Shown here piece after piece: positions 50,483 to 59,798 of a stretch of DNA of 64,000 nucleotides. Within the stretch, counting starts at the first letter, position 1, and every line of letters starts with the position of its first letter. Under the pieces are notes generated by a model. The model was given only the letters and a program-made list of their open reading frames with translations, was not told the DNA's origin and searched no databases. Position numbers and translations under genes: made by a program. Origin of the DNA: Thiotrichaceae bacterium UBA4486 (GTDB taxonomy: Bacteria > Pseudomonadota > Gammaproteobacteria > Eutrophobiales > Eutrophobiaceae); assembly GCA_002389045.1 (NCBI GenBank), contig DGNS01000012.1:1-64000 (forward strand), given 5' to 3'.

Positions 50483-51208
50483 ATGAGCGTACTTGCCGCC
50501 CGCCACCTCACCAAGAGTTACCGATCCCGCAAGGTGGTCAAGGATATCAGCCTGATGATCCACAGCGGTGAGATCGTCGGGCTGCTCGGGCCGAACGGCG
50601 CCGGCAAAACCACGAGCTTTCACATGATCGTCGGATTGATCCCCAGTGACGACGGCAGCATTCACATCAACCAGCAGGAAATCAGCAATCTGCCCATGGA
50701 TGAGCGTTCCCGAATGGGGCTCGGTTACCTGCCGCAGGAGAGCTCGGTCTTTCGCAAGCTGACGGTGGAAGAAAACATTCTCGCCATTCTCGAAATACAG
50801 CCGCGACTGACACGAGCCCAGATGAGGACGCGCCTGGAGAACCTGATGCGGGAGTTTCATATTACCCATTTGCGGGACAACCTCGGTGCCAGCCTCTCCG
50901 GGGGCGAGCGGCGTCGGCTCGAGATTGCCCGGGCCCTGGCAGCGGAGCCGCGATTCCTGCTGCTGGACGAGCCCTTTGCCGGCATTGATCCGATTTCCAT
51001 CAATGATATTCAGCGCATCATCCGTTACCTGGGCCAGCACGGCATCGGCATACTGATTACGGACCACAATGTCAGGGAGACGCTGGGGACCTGTGACCGG
51101 GCCTATATCGTCAACGATGGCCAGATCATCGCTTCGGGAACCCCGGAGCATATCCTTGAAAATGATGAAGTTCGTGAAGTTTACCTTGGAGATCAGTTCA
51201 GTTTGTAA
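50483..51208 (+). CDS. lptB: LPS export ATPase LptB
   Basis: A 241-residue ABC ATPase: Walker A GPNGAGKTT, Q-loop LPQESSVF, signature LSGGERRRLE, Walker B LLLDEPFAGIDP and ITDHNVRETL, diagnostic of LptB. Powers LPS extraction with LptFG. Located between lptA and rpoN as in most gammaproteobacteria. Confidence 0.97.
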   Translation: MSVLAARHLTKSYRSRKVVKDISLMIHSGEIVGLLGPNGAGKTTSFHMIVGLIPSDDGSIHINQQEISNLPMDERSRMGLGYLPQESSVFRKLTVEENILAILEIQPRLTRAQMRTRLENLMREFHITHLRDNLGASLSGGERRRLEIARALAAEPRFLLLDEPFAGIDPISINDIQRIIRYLGQHGIGILITDHNVRETLGTCDRAYIVNDGQIIASGTPEHILENDEVREVYLGDQFSL

Positions 51209-51279
51209 ATAATTTGCCGCAGATTGTCTGAGTATCTGATTGACAACAGAGAAGATAATTTTAGGTTAAAATAATAATT

Positions 51280-52740
51280 ATGAAGCCTTCATTACAACTC
51301 CGCGTCAGCCAGAGCCTGACCATGACTCCACAACTGCAACAGGCCATCCGGTTGTTGCAGTTGTCCAGCATCGAGTTGCAAACAGAGATCCAGGACGCGC
51401 TGGAATCCAACATGATGCTTGAAGTTGATGAAGGCGAAAGTGAGGCTGATGCCGGGGAGCTCAACGGTACTGACAAACAGGAAAACCGCAAGGAGGCAGA
51501 GAGCACCGACAGCAATCTAAATAACGAAGATATCCCGGAAGACCTGCCTGTTGACAGCGAATGGGATGACATCTACGACGGCTCTATAAACTATGCGCAA
51601 AAGTCTGATAATACCGATTTTAATACCTTCGAGAATCAGGACAGTGCCGAGAAAACGCTGCGCGATCATCTGCTCTGGCAATTGAACCTGACCCCGACGA
51701 CGGACATCGATCGCGCCATTGCTGTGTCGATCATTGACGCGCTTGACGACGACGGCTATCTCACCTGCAGCGCCGGGGATATCCTGCAAAGCCTGGGCGA
51801 GGATGACAGCGATGTTGGACTGGAGGAGGTCGAGGCCACCATCCGCCTGGTACAGGCGATGGAGCCCACCGGAGTGGCCGCCCGCGACCTGAGAGAATGC
51901 CTGATACTGCAGTTGGCCCAGTTGCCGGAAGAAACGCCCTGGGTGAGCGAAGCCCGTGAACTGGTCGACAAGCATCTCGATGCGCTGGCGGCACATGACT
52001 TCAACCAGTTGACGCGGCGCATGAAGCTCGACCGTAAAGACCTGCAGAAAATTGTCGAACTGATCCAGAGCCTGAACCCGCGGCCGGGCAACACGATCCA
52101 GGACAGCAAGACGGAATATGTGATCCCTGATGTCTATGTTAAAAAGAAAAATGGTGTCTGGAAAGTTGAACTGAACACTGATGCCACCCCCCAGCTACGC
52201 ATCAACAAGAGTTATGCCGGCATGATCCGCCGCGCCGACAACAGCAATGACAACAACTCTCTCAAGGCTCATTTACAGGAGGCGCGCTGGTTCATCAAGA
52301 GCCTGCAAAGCCGCAGCGAAACACTGTTGCGGGTGGCCACTGCCATTGTCGAACGCCAACGCGCATTTCTGGAATACGGTGATGAAGCGATGAAACCGCT
52401 GGTCCTGCATGACATTGCCGAAACTCTCGGTATGCACGAATCCACCATTTCCCGCGTGACCACCCGCAAGTACATGCATACCCCGCGCGGGATTTTTGAA
52501 CTGAAATATTTCTTCTCCAGCCACGTCAGCACCAACTACGGCGGCGCCTGTTCCTCGACCGCCATTCGCGCACTGATCAAGAAGCTGATCAGTGTCGAAA
52601 CACCGGACAAGCCCCTGAGTGACAGCAAGATCGCCACGCTCCTTGGCGAACAGGGCATTAACGTTGCAAGAAGAACCGTTGCCAAATACAGGGAAGCCAT
52701 GGCGATACCTCCATCAAACGAAAGAAAACGACTGTCTTGA
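51280..52740 (+). CDS. rpoN: RNA polymerase sigma-54 factor RpoN
   Basis: A 486-residue sigma-54. Glutamine-rich region I (LRVSQSLTMTPQLQQAIRLL), core-binding region (about 120-310), helix-turn-helix near ADTLGMHESTISRVTTRKY-like segment (AETLGMHESTISRV) and the RpoN box ARRTVAKYRE. Works only with enhancer-binding ATPases. Directs nitrogen, flagellar and other genes. Confidence 0.97.
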   Translation: MKPSLQLRVSQSLTMTPQLQQAIRLLQLSSIELQTEIQDALESNMMLEVDEGESEADAGELNGTDKQENRKEAESTDSNLNNEDIPEDLPVDSEWDDIYDGSINYAQKSDNTDFNTFENQDSAEKTLRDHLLWQLNLTPTTDIDRAIAVSIIDALDDDGYLTCSAGDILQSLGEDDSDVGLEEVEATIRLVQAMEPTGVAARDLRECLILQLAQLPEETPWVSEARELVDKHLDALAAHDFNQLTRRMKLDRKDLQKIVELIQSLNPRPGNTIQDSKTEYVIPDVYVKKKNGVWKVELNTDATPQLRINKSYAGMIRRADNSNDNNSLKAHLQEARWFIKSLQSRSETLLRVATAIVERQRAFLEYGDEAMKPLVLHDIAETLGMHESTISRVTTRKYMHTPRGIFELKYFFSSHVSTNYGGACSSTAIRALIKKLISVETPDKPLSDSKIATLLGEQGINVARRTVAKYREAMAIPPSNERKRLS

Positions 52741-52955
52741 ACAAGCACCGTGTCATTCATTTTTTCCAGTGAACAATTACCCGGGGAATATAATAAGCGG
52801 ATGTTGCTGCAGCACAGGGATGCACCGTATTTTTGCCAATCGCACAAGTGGCCCGGGTATGAAGAACAACAATTATCGCATTTGTATTTACCGTGCTCTG
52901 ACAGGTCCCGGACAGACCTGATCAGAGATTTCCCAAATCAACAAGGAGTCCTTTC

Positions 52956-53282
52956 ATGCAGATAAATATAACCGGACATCACGTGGACATTACCCCCGCG
53001 TTAAATTCATACATTGACAGCAAATTTGAACGGCTGGAACGGCATTTCGACAAGATGACCAACATCCACGTCATCCTCAGCGTTGAAAAGGAGCGCCAGA
53101 AGGCCGAGGCCACTATACACGTCAACCGCGGCGAGCTTTTCGCCGACGCAACCCATGACGACATGTATGCCGCCATAGATGATCTCGCTGACAAGCTGGA
53201 CCGGCAGTTGAAAAAGCACAAGGAAAAGCTTTCGGACCATCGCCGCAGCGAAGGCAGCATCAAGAATCAGCAAAATCTTTGA
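52956..53282 (+). CDS. hpf: ribosome hibernation promoting factor, short form
   Basis: A 108-residue HPF/YfiA-family protein: MQINITGHHVDITPALNSYI, the RNA-binding lysines/arginines, and DDMYAAIDDLADKLDRQLKK. Short form, so with RMF in species having it, pairs ribosomes as 100S dimers. A strong AAGGAG site precedes the ATG. In the rpoN operon as usual. Confidence 0.95.
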   Translation: MQINITGHHVDITPALNSYIDSKFERLERHFDKMTNIHVILSVEKERQKAEATIHVNRGELFADATHDDMYAAIDDLADKLDRQLKKHKEKLSDHRRSEGSIKNQQNL

Positions 53283-53317
53283 TGCCTGACCATTTACAAT
53301 CAAGGGCCTGACGTTTC

Positions 53318-53773
53318 ATGAACCTGAGTGAATTGCTCAACCCCGAGCGGGTCAGACACAATATCGAGGCCGGCAGTAAAAAAGCCGCGCTGGAGAATCT
53401 CTCCGGGCTGCTTGCCCGTGACTGCCCTTCAGTTACCGCCCAGGAAATTTTCAATACCCTTATCAACCGCGAGAAGCTCGGCAGCACCGGTCTGGGCAAA
53501 GGCGCCGCCATCCCGCACGGACGCCTTGGCAACCTGGAGAAACCGGTCGCCGCTGTGCTGCACCTGAAAGAGGCGGTCGATTTCGATGCGCCGGACCGGC
53601 AGCCGGTCAACCTGATTTTCGGATTGCTGGTGCCGGAGGAATCCACCGAGGAACATTTGCAAATCCTTGCCGGCATCGCCGAACTGCTCAGCCAGGAAGG
53701 GTTCGTGGAGGCGCTCGCCGGCAGCGCATCTGCCGCAGATTTACTGCAATTACTGGCACGGACCGAAAGATGA
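53318..53773 (+). CDS. ptsN: nitrogen-PTS EIIA component PtsN
   Basis: A 151-residue EIIA-Ntr protein with the phospho-accepting His in GAAIPHGRLGN, and surrounding EIIA fold (KAALENLSGLLA at start, FGLLVPEESTEEHLQIL later). Receives phosphate from HPr-type carriers and regulates potassium and nitrogen responses. Overlaps hprK by 4 bases. Confidence 0.95.
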   Translation: MNLSELLNPERVRHNIEAGSKKAALENLSGLLARDCPSVTAQEIFNTLINREKLGSTGLGKGAAIPHGRLGNLEKPVAAVLHLKEAVDFDAPDRQPVNLIFGLLVPEESTEEHLQILAGIAELLSQEGFVEALAGSASAADLLQLLARTER

Positions 53774-54807
53774 CTGAACCCGTCAAACAGCTCACCGTTG
53801 AAGATCTCTTCGAACAACATGGTGAGCGACTTGACCTGGAATGGGTTGCCGGGGTTCACGGTGGGGGCATGATAATACGGCCGGAGCGCGGTCTGCATTC
53901 AGCCATTATTCCCACAGAAAACAACCCCGGCGGCCGCGCCGGCAGCAAGGCCTCGCGCAAACGCAGTCCGGATGCCGACAACAAGTCCCTGGTCGGCTAC
54001 CTGAACCTGATTCACCCGCACCAGATCCAGGTGTTGGGCAAGGTCGAATTAAGCTATTTTACCGGACTTCGCGACATCTCCAGGCAGGATGCGTTGCAAC
54101 AACTTTTCAATGACAAGCCGGCCTGCATTATCGTTACTGAAAACACGACCGTGCCGACGGCGTTGAAACGCAAGTGTAACGAAAAAAACATACCGCTTTT
54201 CTCCAGCAACCTGTCCAGCGTGGTGTTAACCGAATCACTGCATTACTACCTGACCAACCTGTTTGCCGATCGCCTGACCCTGCACGGCGTGTTCATGGAA
54301 GTCATGGCCATCGGCGTGCTGATTTCCGGCCCCAGCGGAATTGGCAAAAGCGAACTGGCCATGGAACTGATCACCCGCGGCCACCGCCTGGTTGCCGATG
54401 ACGCGCCGCAGTTTTCCCGCATTGCGCCGGACATCATCAATGGCACATGCCCGGAATCGCTGCAGGATTTTCTCGAGGTTCGCGGCCTCGGGGTAATCAA
54501 TGTCAGGGAGTTGTTCGGTGACAGCGCCATCAAGAGCAACAAGTATCTGCGCCTGATTACCCGCCTGGAACCGATGGCCAATGAGCAGCTGTTAAAGCTG
54601 GATCGCCTGGAAGGCAGCTATCGCATGCGTAACATCCTTGGTCTTGACGTGCCGGAAATCACCCTGCCGGTGGCGCCGGGGCGTAATCTGGCCGTGCTAC
54701 TGGAGTGCGCGGCGCGCAATCATATCCTCAGAACCAGCGGCTACAATGCGGCTGACGATTTCACCGAGCGGCAACAGGAATTCATCGAACAGAACAGCAA
54801 TAAATGA
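53770..54807 (+). CDS. hprK: HPr kinase/phosphorylase
   Basis: A 345-residue bifunctional enzyme. Walker A GPSGIGKSE, the VADDAPQF Asp pair, and the family signature LEVRGLGVINVRELFG. The N-terminal regulatory domain is longer than in Bacillus with a basic insert near residue 60 (GSKASRKRS). Phosphorylates HPr on Ser46; HPr at 56285 keeps the Ser46 context (KSIMGVM). Overlaps ptsN and rapZ by 4 bases. Confidence 0.96.
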   Translation: MTEPVKQLTVEDLFEQHGERLDLEWVAGVHGGGMIIRPERGLHSAIIPTENNPGGRAGSKASRKRSPDADNKSLVGYLNLIHPHQIQVLGKVELSYFTGLRDISRQDALQQLFNDKPACIIVTENTTVPTALKRKCNEKNIPLFSSNLSSVVLTESLHYYLTNLFADRLTLHGVFMEVMAIGVLISGPSGIGKSELAMELITRGHRLVADDAPQFSRIAPDIINGTCPESLQDFLEVRGLGVINVRELFGDSAIKSNKYLRLITRLEPMANEQLLKLDRLEGSYRMRNILGLDVPEITLPVAPGRNLAVLLECAARNHILRTSGYNAADDFTERQQEFIEQNSNK

Positions 54808-55673
54808 CGGCGCAACCCTGTCGACTGGTAATCCTCAGCGGCCTGTCAGGCGCCGGCAAATCCATTGCCCTGAATTCACTCGAGGATCTCGGTTTTTACT
54901 GTGTGGACAATCTGCCCATTGGCCTGCTCAACGAATTCGTCAACCAGCTCTCCGATCCCTCTGCACGCATATCAGGCAATCTTGCCATTGGCATTGACGC
55001 GCGCGACCCCAGTTATGATTTCTCCCGGGTTATTACCTTTATCGATGAGCTCAACGGCAAGGGCATACCGGCCGAGCTGGTGTTCATGGAAGCCGATGAT
55101 GACATCCTCACCAAGCGCTTCAGCGAAACCCGGCGCAAGCACCCCCTGTCATCGGACAGCGTGCCGCTGGTTGACGCCATTCGCGAGGAACGCCGGATCC
55201 TGGAGCCCCTGTCGGAACACGCCGATGTTCACATAGACACCAGCCGCACCCTGCTGCATGAACTGCGCGACCTGATTCGCATCCAGGTCGCCCGCAGCGA
55301 AAAACCGGGCCTTTCCCTGCAACTGCTTTCATTCGGGTTCAAGCACGGTATTCCCCGGGATGCCGACTTCGTCTTTGATGTGCGTTGTCTGCCCAACCCG
55401 CACTGGAAAAAGGAATTGCAGCCGTTTACCGGGCTCGATGAACCGGTGGCCGAATTTCTCGGTCAGCAGGCGCTGGTGCTGGACATGATCGACCACATCC
55501 GCGATTTTCTGGATCACTGGATTCCGAAATTCGAGGCCGACAACCGCAGCTATCTGTCTATTGCCATTGGCTGTACCGGCGGGCATCATCGTTCGGTATA
55601 CATTGTTAAACAACTGGCGGATTACTTTGCTGAAAAAAACCGGAAAGTCATCGTTCGCCACCGTGATATCTAG
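54804..55673 (+). CDS. rapZ: RNase adapter protein RapZ
   Basis: A 289-residue P-loop protein: LSGLSGAGKS at the start, the D-E-rich middle, and the C-terminal domain with SFGFKHGIPRDADFVFDVRCLPNP and IGCTGGHHRSVYI. In E. coli it binds glucosamine-6-phosphate and directs RNase E to GlmZ. Part of the ptsN-hprK-rapZ block. Confidence 0.97.
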   Translation: MTAQPCRLVILSGLSGAGKSIALNSLEDLGFYCVDNLPIGLLNEFVNQLSDPSARISGNLAIGIDARDPSYDFSRVITFIDELNGKGIPAELVFMEADDDILTKRFSETRRKHPLSSDSVPLVDAIREERRILEPLSEHADVHIDTSRTLLHELRDLIRIQVARSEKPGLSLQLLSFGFKHGIPRDADFVFDVRCLPNPHWKKELQPFTGLDEPVAEFLGQQALVLDMIDHIRDFLDHWIPKFEADNRSYLSIAIGCTGGHHRSVYIVKQLADYFAEKNRKVIVRHRDI

Positions 55674-55747
55674 ACCGCCTTTCTCGCCAGCGTTCGTCAC
55701 GAGGACGTCGAAGCGACGGTGTGACGGGTCGCATGGAATGGAGCCTG

Positions 55748-55767
55748 CCCCGGACTTTGATCCGGGG
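55748..55767 (+). repeat. GC-rich hairpin in the rapZ/EIIA gap
   Basis: CCCCGGA (55748-55754) and TCCGGGG (55761-55767) are perfect complements around CTTTGA, inside a 221-base gap without genes. Adjacent text also contains GACG repeats. Such hairpins are typical of dispersed REP-like units; other copies would have to be found outside this window. Confidence 0.4.
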
Positions 55768-55894
55768 GGTGCTGAAGGCGTAACTGACACTGCGTCGAAA
55801 CAGCCTGGGGAATTACGGTCCGCCACGGCGAGCGGATCGGCGTCCGCAGCAGACGTGTGGCAAGAAAAGCGCGCCGGACTGGAGTGACACACTT

Positions 55895-56281
55895 ATGAGC
55901 GTTGGCCTTTTATTAATTTCCCATGACGGCATCGGTCCGGCCCTGCTGGGCACGACTTCACTGATGCTCGGCGGCTGTCCGCTGCAAGCCAAGTTGCTGA
56001 TGGCCTCGAGAGACAGCGATCCGGACGATCTCAGCCGCCAGGCGGAGGAGTTCGTCGATGCCCTGGACACGGGAGATGGCGTCCTGATCCTGACGGATCT
56101 GTACGGATCAACTCCGAGCAACATCGCCAGCCGCATTAACAATCAGCATGAGATCCGTGCGATATCGGGGGTCAATCTCTCCATGTTGATCCGGGTGCTT
56201 AACTACCCGGAGCTGGATCTGGCCGCCCTCGCGGACAAAGCCCTGTCCGGCGGACAGGACGGGATACGGGAAATCCCCTGA
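55895..56281 (+). CDS. mannose-type PTS EIIA component
   Basis: A 128-residue EIIA of the mannose family: phosphorylation His10 in LLLISHDGIG, and DTGDGVLILTDLYGSTPSN as second signature. In bacteria with only regulatory PTS it is thought to be a signalling carrier, since no EIIB/C/D is here. Three bases before HPr. Confidence 0.92.
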   Translation: MSVGLLLISHDGIGPALLGTTSLMLGGCPLQAKLLMASRDSDPDDLSRQAEEFVDALDTGDGVLILTDLYGSTPSNIASRINNQHEIRAISGVNLSMLIRVLNYPELDLAALADKALSGGQDGIREIP

Positions 56282-56284
56282 GCC

Positions 56285-56557
56285 ATGGCCTGCAGCAAGG
56301 ACATCACCATCATTAACAAGCTCGGCTTGCATGCGCGCGCCGCCGCCAGGCTGGTGCAGACGGCGTCCCGCTACGAGGCCGACATTACCCTCAAGCATAA
56401 TGGCCGCGAAGTCAGTGGCAAAAGCATCATGGGAGTAATGATGCTGGCAGCCGGCAAGGGATCCACCATCACCATCATCAGCGTCGGCGCCGACGAGAAA
56501 GAAGCGCTGGCTGAAGTGGAACAACTCTTCCTGGATCGCTTTGGAGAAAAGGAATGA
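56285..56557 (+). CDS. ptsH: phosphocarrier protein HPr
   Basis: A 90-residue HPr. The catalytic His is in KLGLHARAAARL (about residue 16) and the regulatory Ser in SGKSIMGVMML. It shuttles phosphate from EI to the EIIA proteins and is the HprK substrate. Overlaps EI by 4 bases. Confidence 0.96.
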   Translation: MACSKDITIINKLGLHARAAARLVQTASRYEADITLKHNGREVSGKSIMGVMMLAAGKGSTITIISVGADEKEALAEVEQLFLDRFGEKE

Positions 56558-58287
56558 CCATCGCATTACACGGCAAGAAGGTTTCCCGTGGCATCGCCAT
56601 TGGTCGCCTGCATATTATCGAACGCAACCAGCCTGACATTCCTGAATACATCATTGAAAAAAGTGAAGTGGAGAATGAAGTTCAACGCTTCAAACAGGCG
56701 GTAGCCAGCGCCCGCGAGCAGCTGAGCAGAATACGCAACCGCGTGCCATCGTCGGCCGCTGCCGATATTGCGTCATTCATTGATACGCACCTGTTAATGA
56801 TGGACGATGTAGCCCTGACCGCCGAACCGATACGCCTGATCCGTGAAAACTACTGCAACGCTGAATGGGCGCTGAAAATACAACGTAACGCACTCGTCGA
56901 TGTCTTCATGCAAATGAACGATCCCTACCTGAGCACGCGACGGGATGATGTCGACCATGTAGTCAACCGCATCCAGCGCGTATTGTTGAAACATACGCCA
57001 CTGCCGCACGAAGATCTGGATACCCGGCTCTCGGGCACAATCATTCTGGCCGAGGACCTGACCCCGGCCGACACAGCATTAATGCAGCAACAGGGGGTTA
57101 CCGCCTTCGCCACCGAGTACGGCGGACCGACCTCACATACAGCCATTCTGGCCCGCAGTCTCGGCATTCCGGCTATCGTCGGCATTCATCACGCAACCCG
57201 CTATGCACGGGAAGACGACATGGCCGTTCTCGATGGCACCAGCGGAGTATTGTTAATCGCTCCGGATGAACGCACCCTGGAACACTACAGGCATCGGCAG
57301 GCTGAGGAGGAGCGCTATTATTCCTCGCTCAGCGAGATCCGTGAATCACCGTGTCGGACACGCGACAATATCACCATTGAATTACAGGCCAATATCGAGT
57401 TGCCCAGCGATTTCGATACGGTGCGCGAGGTCGGCGCCAACGGCGTTGGACTCTACCGCACCGAATTCCTGTACATGAACCGCGAGACGCCCCCGGACGA
57501 GGAAGAACACTATGCAACCTACAGCAAGGTCATGGAAATCCTCGACGGCCTGCCGTTGACCATCCGCACCCTCGATCTCGGCGCGGACAAACAGGTGGAC
57601 GGCGGTGTGCAGACCGGCCCCGTGCATACCAACCCGGCACTGGGTCTCAGGGCCGTGCGGTTGTGTCTGAAAGAGCCGGCGCTTTTCAGGCCTCAACTGC
57701 GTGCCATACTGCGCGCCTCGGCTAACGGGCCGGTACGCCTGATGGTACCCATGCTTTCCAGCCTCACGGAAACCGATCAGGTTTTGTCCATCATCAAGGA
57801 ACTGAAAAAGGATCTGCGTGAACAGGGCATGGCTTTTGATGAAAACCTGCCCGTGGGCGGCATGATCGAAGTGCCCGCCGCTGCGGTATGCGCGGAGTTT
57901 TTCGCCAGCCGGCTCGACTTTCTCTCCATCGGCACCAACGATTTGATCCAGTACACCATGGCCATAGACCGGGTCAATGATGAAGTCAGTTACCTCTATG
58001 ATCCATTACATCCGGCAGTCATCCGCCTCATCCACTGTACGTTGCTGGCCGGCAGGAAGCACAATATTCCGGTGGCCATGTGCGGCGAGATGGCCGGCGA
58101 TCCCGCTTACACCAGGCTGTTACTGGGACTGGGTCTGCGGGAATTCAGCGTGCATCCGGCGGGATTGCTGGAAGTCAAGAAAATCATCATGGACAGCGCC
58201 ATCAATGAACTCACCACCATGGCTGACGAGGTCATGCGCCTGAACAGCGGCCGGCAGATCGAGGATTATCTGAAGACGCTTAACTGA
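56554..58287 (+). CDS. ptsI: phosphoenolpyruvate-protein phosphotransferase (EI)
   Basis: A 577-residue EI: the phosphohistidine in GGPTSHTAILARS (about residue 192), PEP site EFLYMNRETPPDEEE, DLGADKQ and the C-terminal signature FFASRLDFLSIGTNDLIQYT. It lacks the GAF domain of PtsP. Starts phosphotransfer from PEP. Confidence 0.96.
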   Translation: MTIALHGKKVSRGIAIGRLHIIERNQPDIPEYIIEKSEVENEVQRFKQAVASAREQLSRIRNRVPSSAAADIASFIDTHLLMMDDVALTAEPIRLIRENYCNAEWALKIQRNALVDVFMQMNDPYLSTRRDDVDHVVNRIQRVLLKHTPLPHEDLDTRLSGTIILAEDLTPADTALMQQQGVTAFATEYGGPTSHTAILARSLGIPAIVGIHHATRYAREDDMAVLDGTSGVLLIAPDERTLEHYRHRQAEEERYYSSLSEIRESPCRTRDNITIELQANIELPSDFDTVREVGANGVGLYRTEFLYMNRETPPDEEEHYATYSKVMEILDGLPLTIRTLDLGADKQVDGGVQTGPVHTNPALGLRAVRLCLKEPALFRPQLRAILRASANGPVRLMVPMLSSLTETDQVLSIIKELKKDLREQGMAFDENLPVGGMIEVPAAAVCAEFFASRLDFLSIGTNDLIQYTMAIDRVNDEVSYLYDPLHPAVIRLIHCTLLAGRKHNIPVAMCGEMAGDPAYTRLLLGLGLREFSVHPAGLLEVKKIIMDSAINELTTMADEVMRLNSGRQIEDYLKTLN

Positions 58288-58435
58288 AAGCGGATCGTAC
58301 TGTTCATACATCAGTGTATGAATCAGGCATGAGTGGTATCTCCATGATGTCTTGCGGTTCCGAAAATTTTCCCCTTCCCTGCAAAGCTGCTGGTAAACTT
58401 GGCATCAGTTTATCTCACAACCCTGCAGGCAGGTA

Positions 58436-59794
58436 ATGGAAGCCGACAACAACGACATCAGCACCATTGACAAGTTGCGTCTTGCGGTTCAGTCCGAAGA
58501 CCGGCAGCTGGCCCATTCCTATCTCAATGAGCTGCATCCATCCGAGATTGCCCTGTTGCTGGAAAGCCTGCCGGGCAAGGAACTCGACATGGTCTGGAAC
58601 CTGCTCGATCCCGACATGGAGGGCGAGGTCCTCTCGGAGGTGCAGGACAGTGTGCGCGCCCGCCTGCTGGAGCAGATCCATCCTCACGAACTGGTCGCCA
58701 TCACCCGGGATCTGGACAGCGATGATATTGCCGACATCATTCAGGATCTGCCGGAAGACATGCATGACAGTGTGCTGCTGGCGATGGACGTGCAGAACCG
58801 GCAACGACTGGCCTCTTTGTTATCCTACCCGGAGGATGTTGCCGGCGGATTGATGAATGTCGACGTGATCCCGGTACGCGCCGATGCAAATCTGGCCACG
58901 GTGTCACGCTACCTGCGATTCCTGGCGCGCCGTGACGGCATACCGGAACAAACCGACAACCTGATGGTGGTGGACCGGGACAACAAGTATCTGGGCCTGC
59001 TGCCGCTGACCACGCTGGTCACCAGCGATCCCGAGCAGACAGTTGGCGAAGTCATGGTGCAGGAGGCCGCCATTCACCCCGATCTTCCGGCTTCGGAAGT
59101 AGCCAATATGTTTGAACGTCGCGACCTGGTTTCCGCCGCGGTGGTAGACGATGACAACGTACTGCTGGGCCGTATTACGGTGGATGACGTCGTTGATGTC
59201 ATCCAGGAAAAGGCCGAATCCACGGTACGCAGCATGGCGGGGCTGGGTACCAATGACAATGTTTTCTCACCGATCCTGGTCAGCAGCCGCTACCGCGCCG
59301 TATGGCTGGGCATTAACCTGTTGACCGCTTTCCTGGCTTCATGGGTCATCGGCCGCTTTGAAGAGTCTATCCAGCAACTGGTAGCGCTGGCCGTATTAAT
59401 GCCCATTGTCGCCAGCATGGGTGGTATCGCCGGCAGCCAGACACTGACCATTGCTGTTCGCGGTATCGCACTGGGACACATTACCAGTTTTAATGCCCGT
59501 GTATTTCTCAACAAGGAACTGGGTATCGCCGTTATCAACGGCAGTCTCTGGGCGCTGGTCGTCGCCATTGTCGCCATGTTCTGGTTCGATAACAGAGGTC
59601 TCGGTATTGTTATCGGCCTGGCCATGATCATTAACCTGCTGATGGCTGCTATCGCCGGGGTGCTGATCCCTCTGATCATGAACCGTGTCGGTATCGATCC
59701 GGCCGTTGCCGGCAGCGTTGTTCTGACCACGCTGACCGATGTGATCGGCTTCATGACGTTTCTGGGGCTGGCGACGTTGTATCTTTTGAACTGA
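58436..59794 (+). CDS. mgtE: magnesium transporter MgtE
   Basis: A 452-residue channel. N-terminal superhelical MgtE_N domain (residues 1-130, with LNELHPSEIALLLESLPG), two CBS domains (about 140-260), and five transmembrane helices with the signature PIVASMGGIAGSQTLTIAVRG. Opens when cellular Mg is low. Follows EI by about 150 bases. Confidence 0.96.
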   Translation: MEADNNDISTIDKLRLAVQSEDRQLAHSYLNELHPSEIALLLESLPGKELDMVWNLLDPDMEGEVLSEVQDSVRARLLEQIHPHELVAITRDLDSDDIADIIQDLPEDMHDSVLLAMDVQNRQRLASLLSYPEDVAGGLMNVDVIPVRADANLATVSRYLRFLARRDGIPEQTDNLMVVDRDNKYLGLLPLTTLVTSDPEQTVGEVMVQEAAIHPDLPASEVANMFERRDLVSAAVVDDDNVLLGRITVDDVVDVIQEKAESTVRSMAGLGTNDNVFSPILVSSRYRAVWLGINLLTAFLASWVIGRFEESIQQLVALAVLMPIVASMGGIAGSQTLTIAVRGIALGHITSFNARVFLNKELGIAVINGSLWALVVAIVAMFWFDNRGLGIVIGLAMIINLLMAAIAGVLIPLIMNRVGIDPAVAGSVVLTTLTDVIGFMTFLGLATLYLLN

Positions 59795-59798
59795 AGCC

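Noticed and set aside
52740..52955. sigma-54 promoter in front of hpf
   Set aside because: Looked for GG-N10-GC spacing (TGGCAC...TTGC) next to rpoN; none of acceptable quality was seen.
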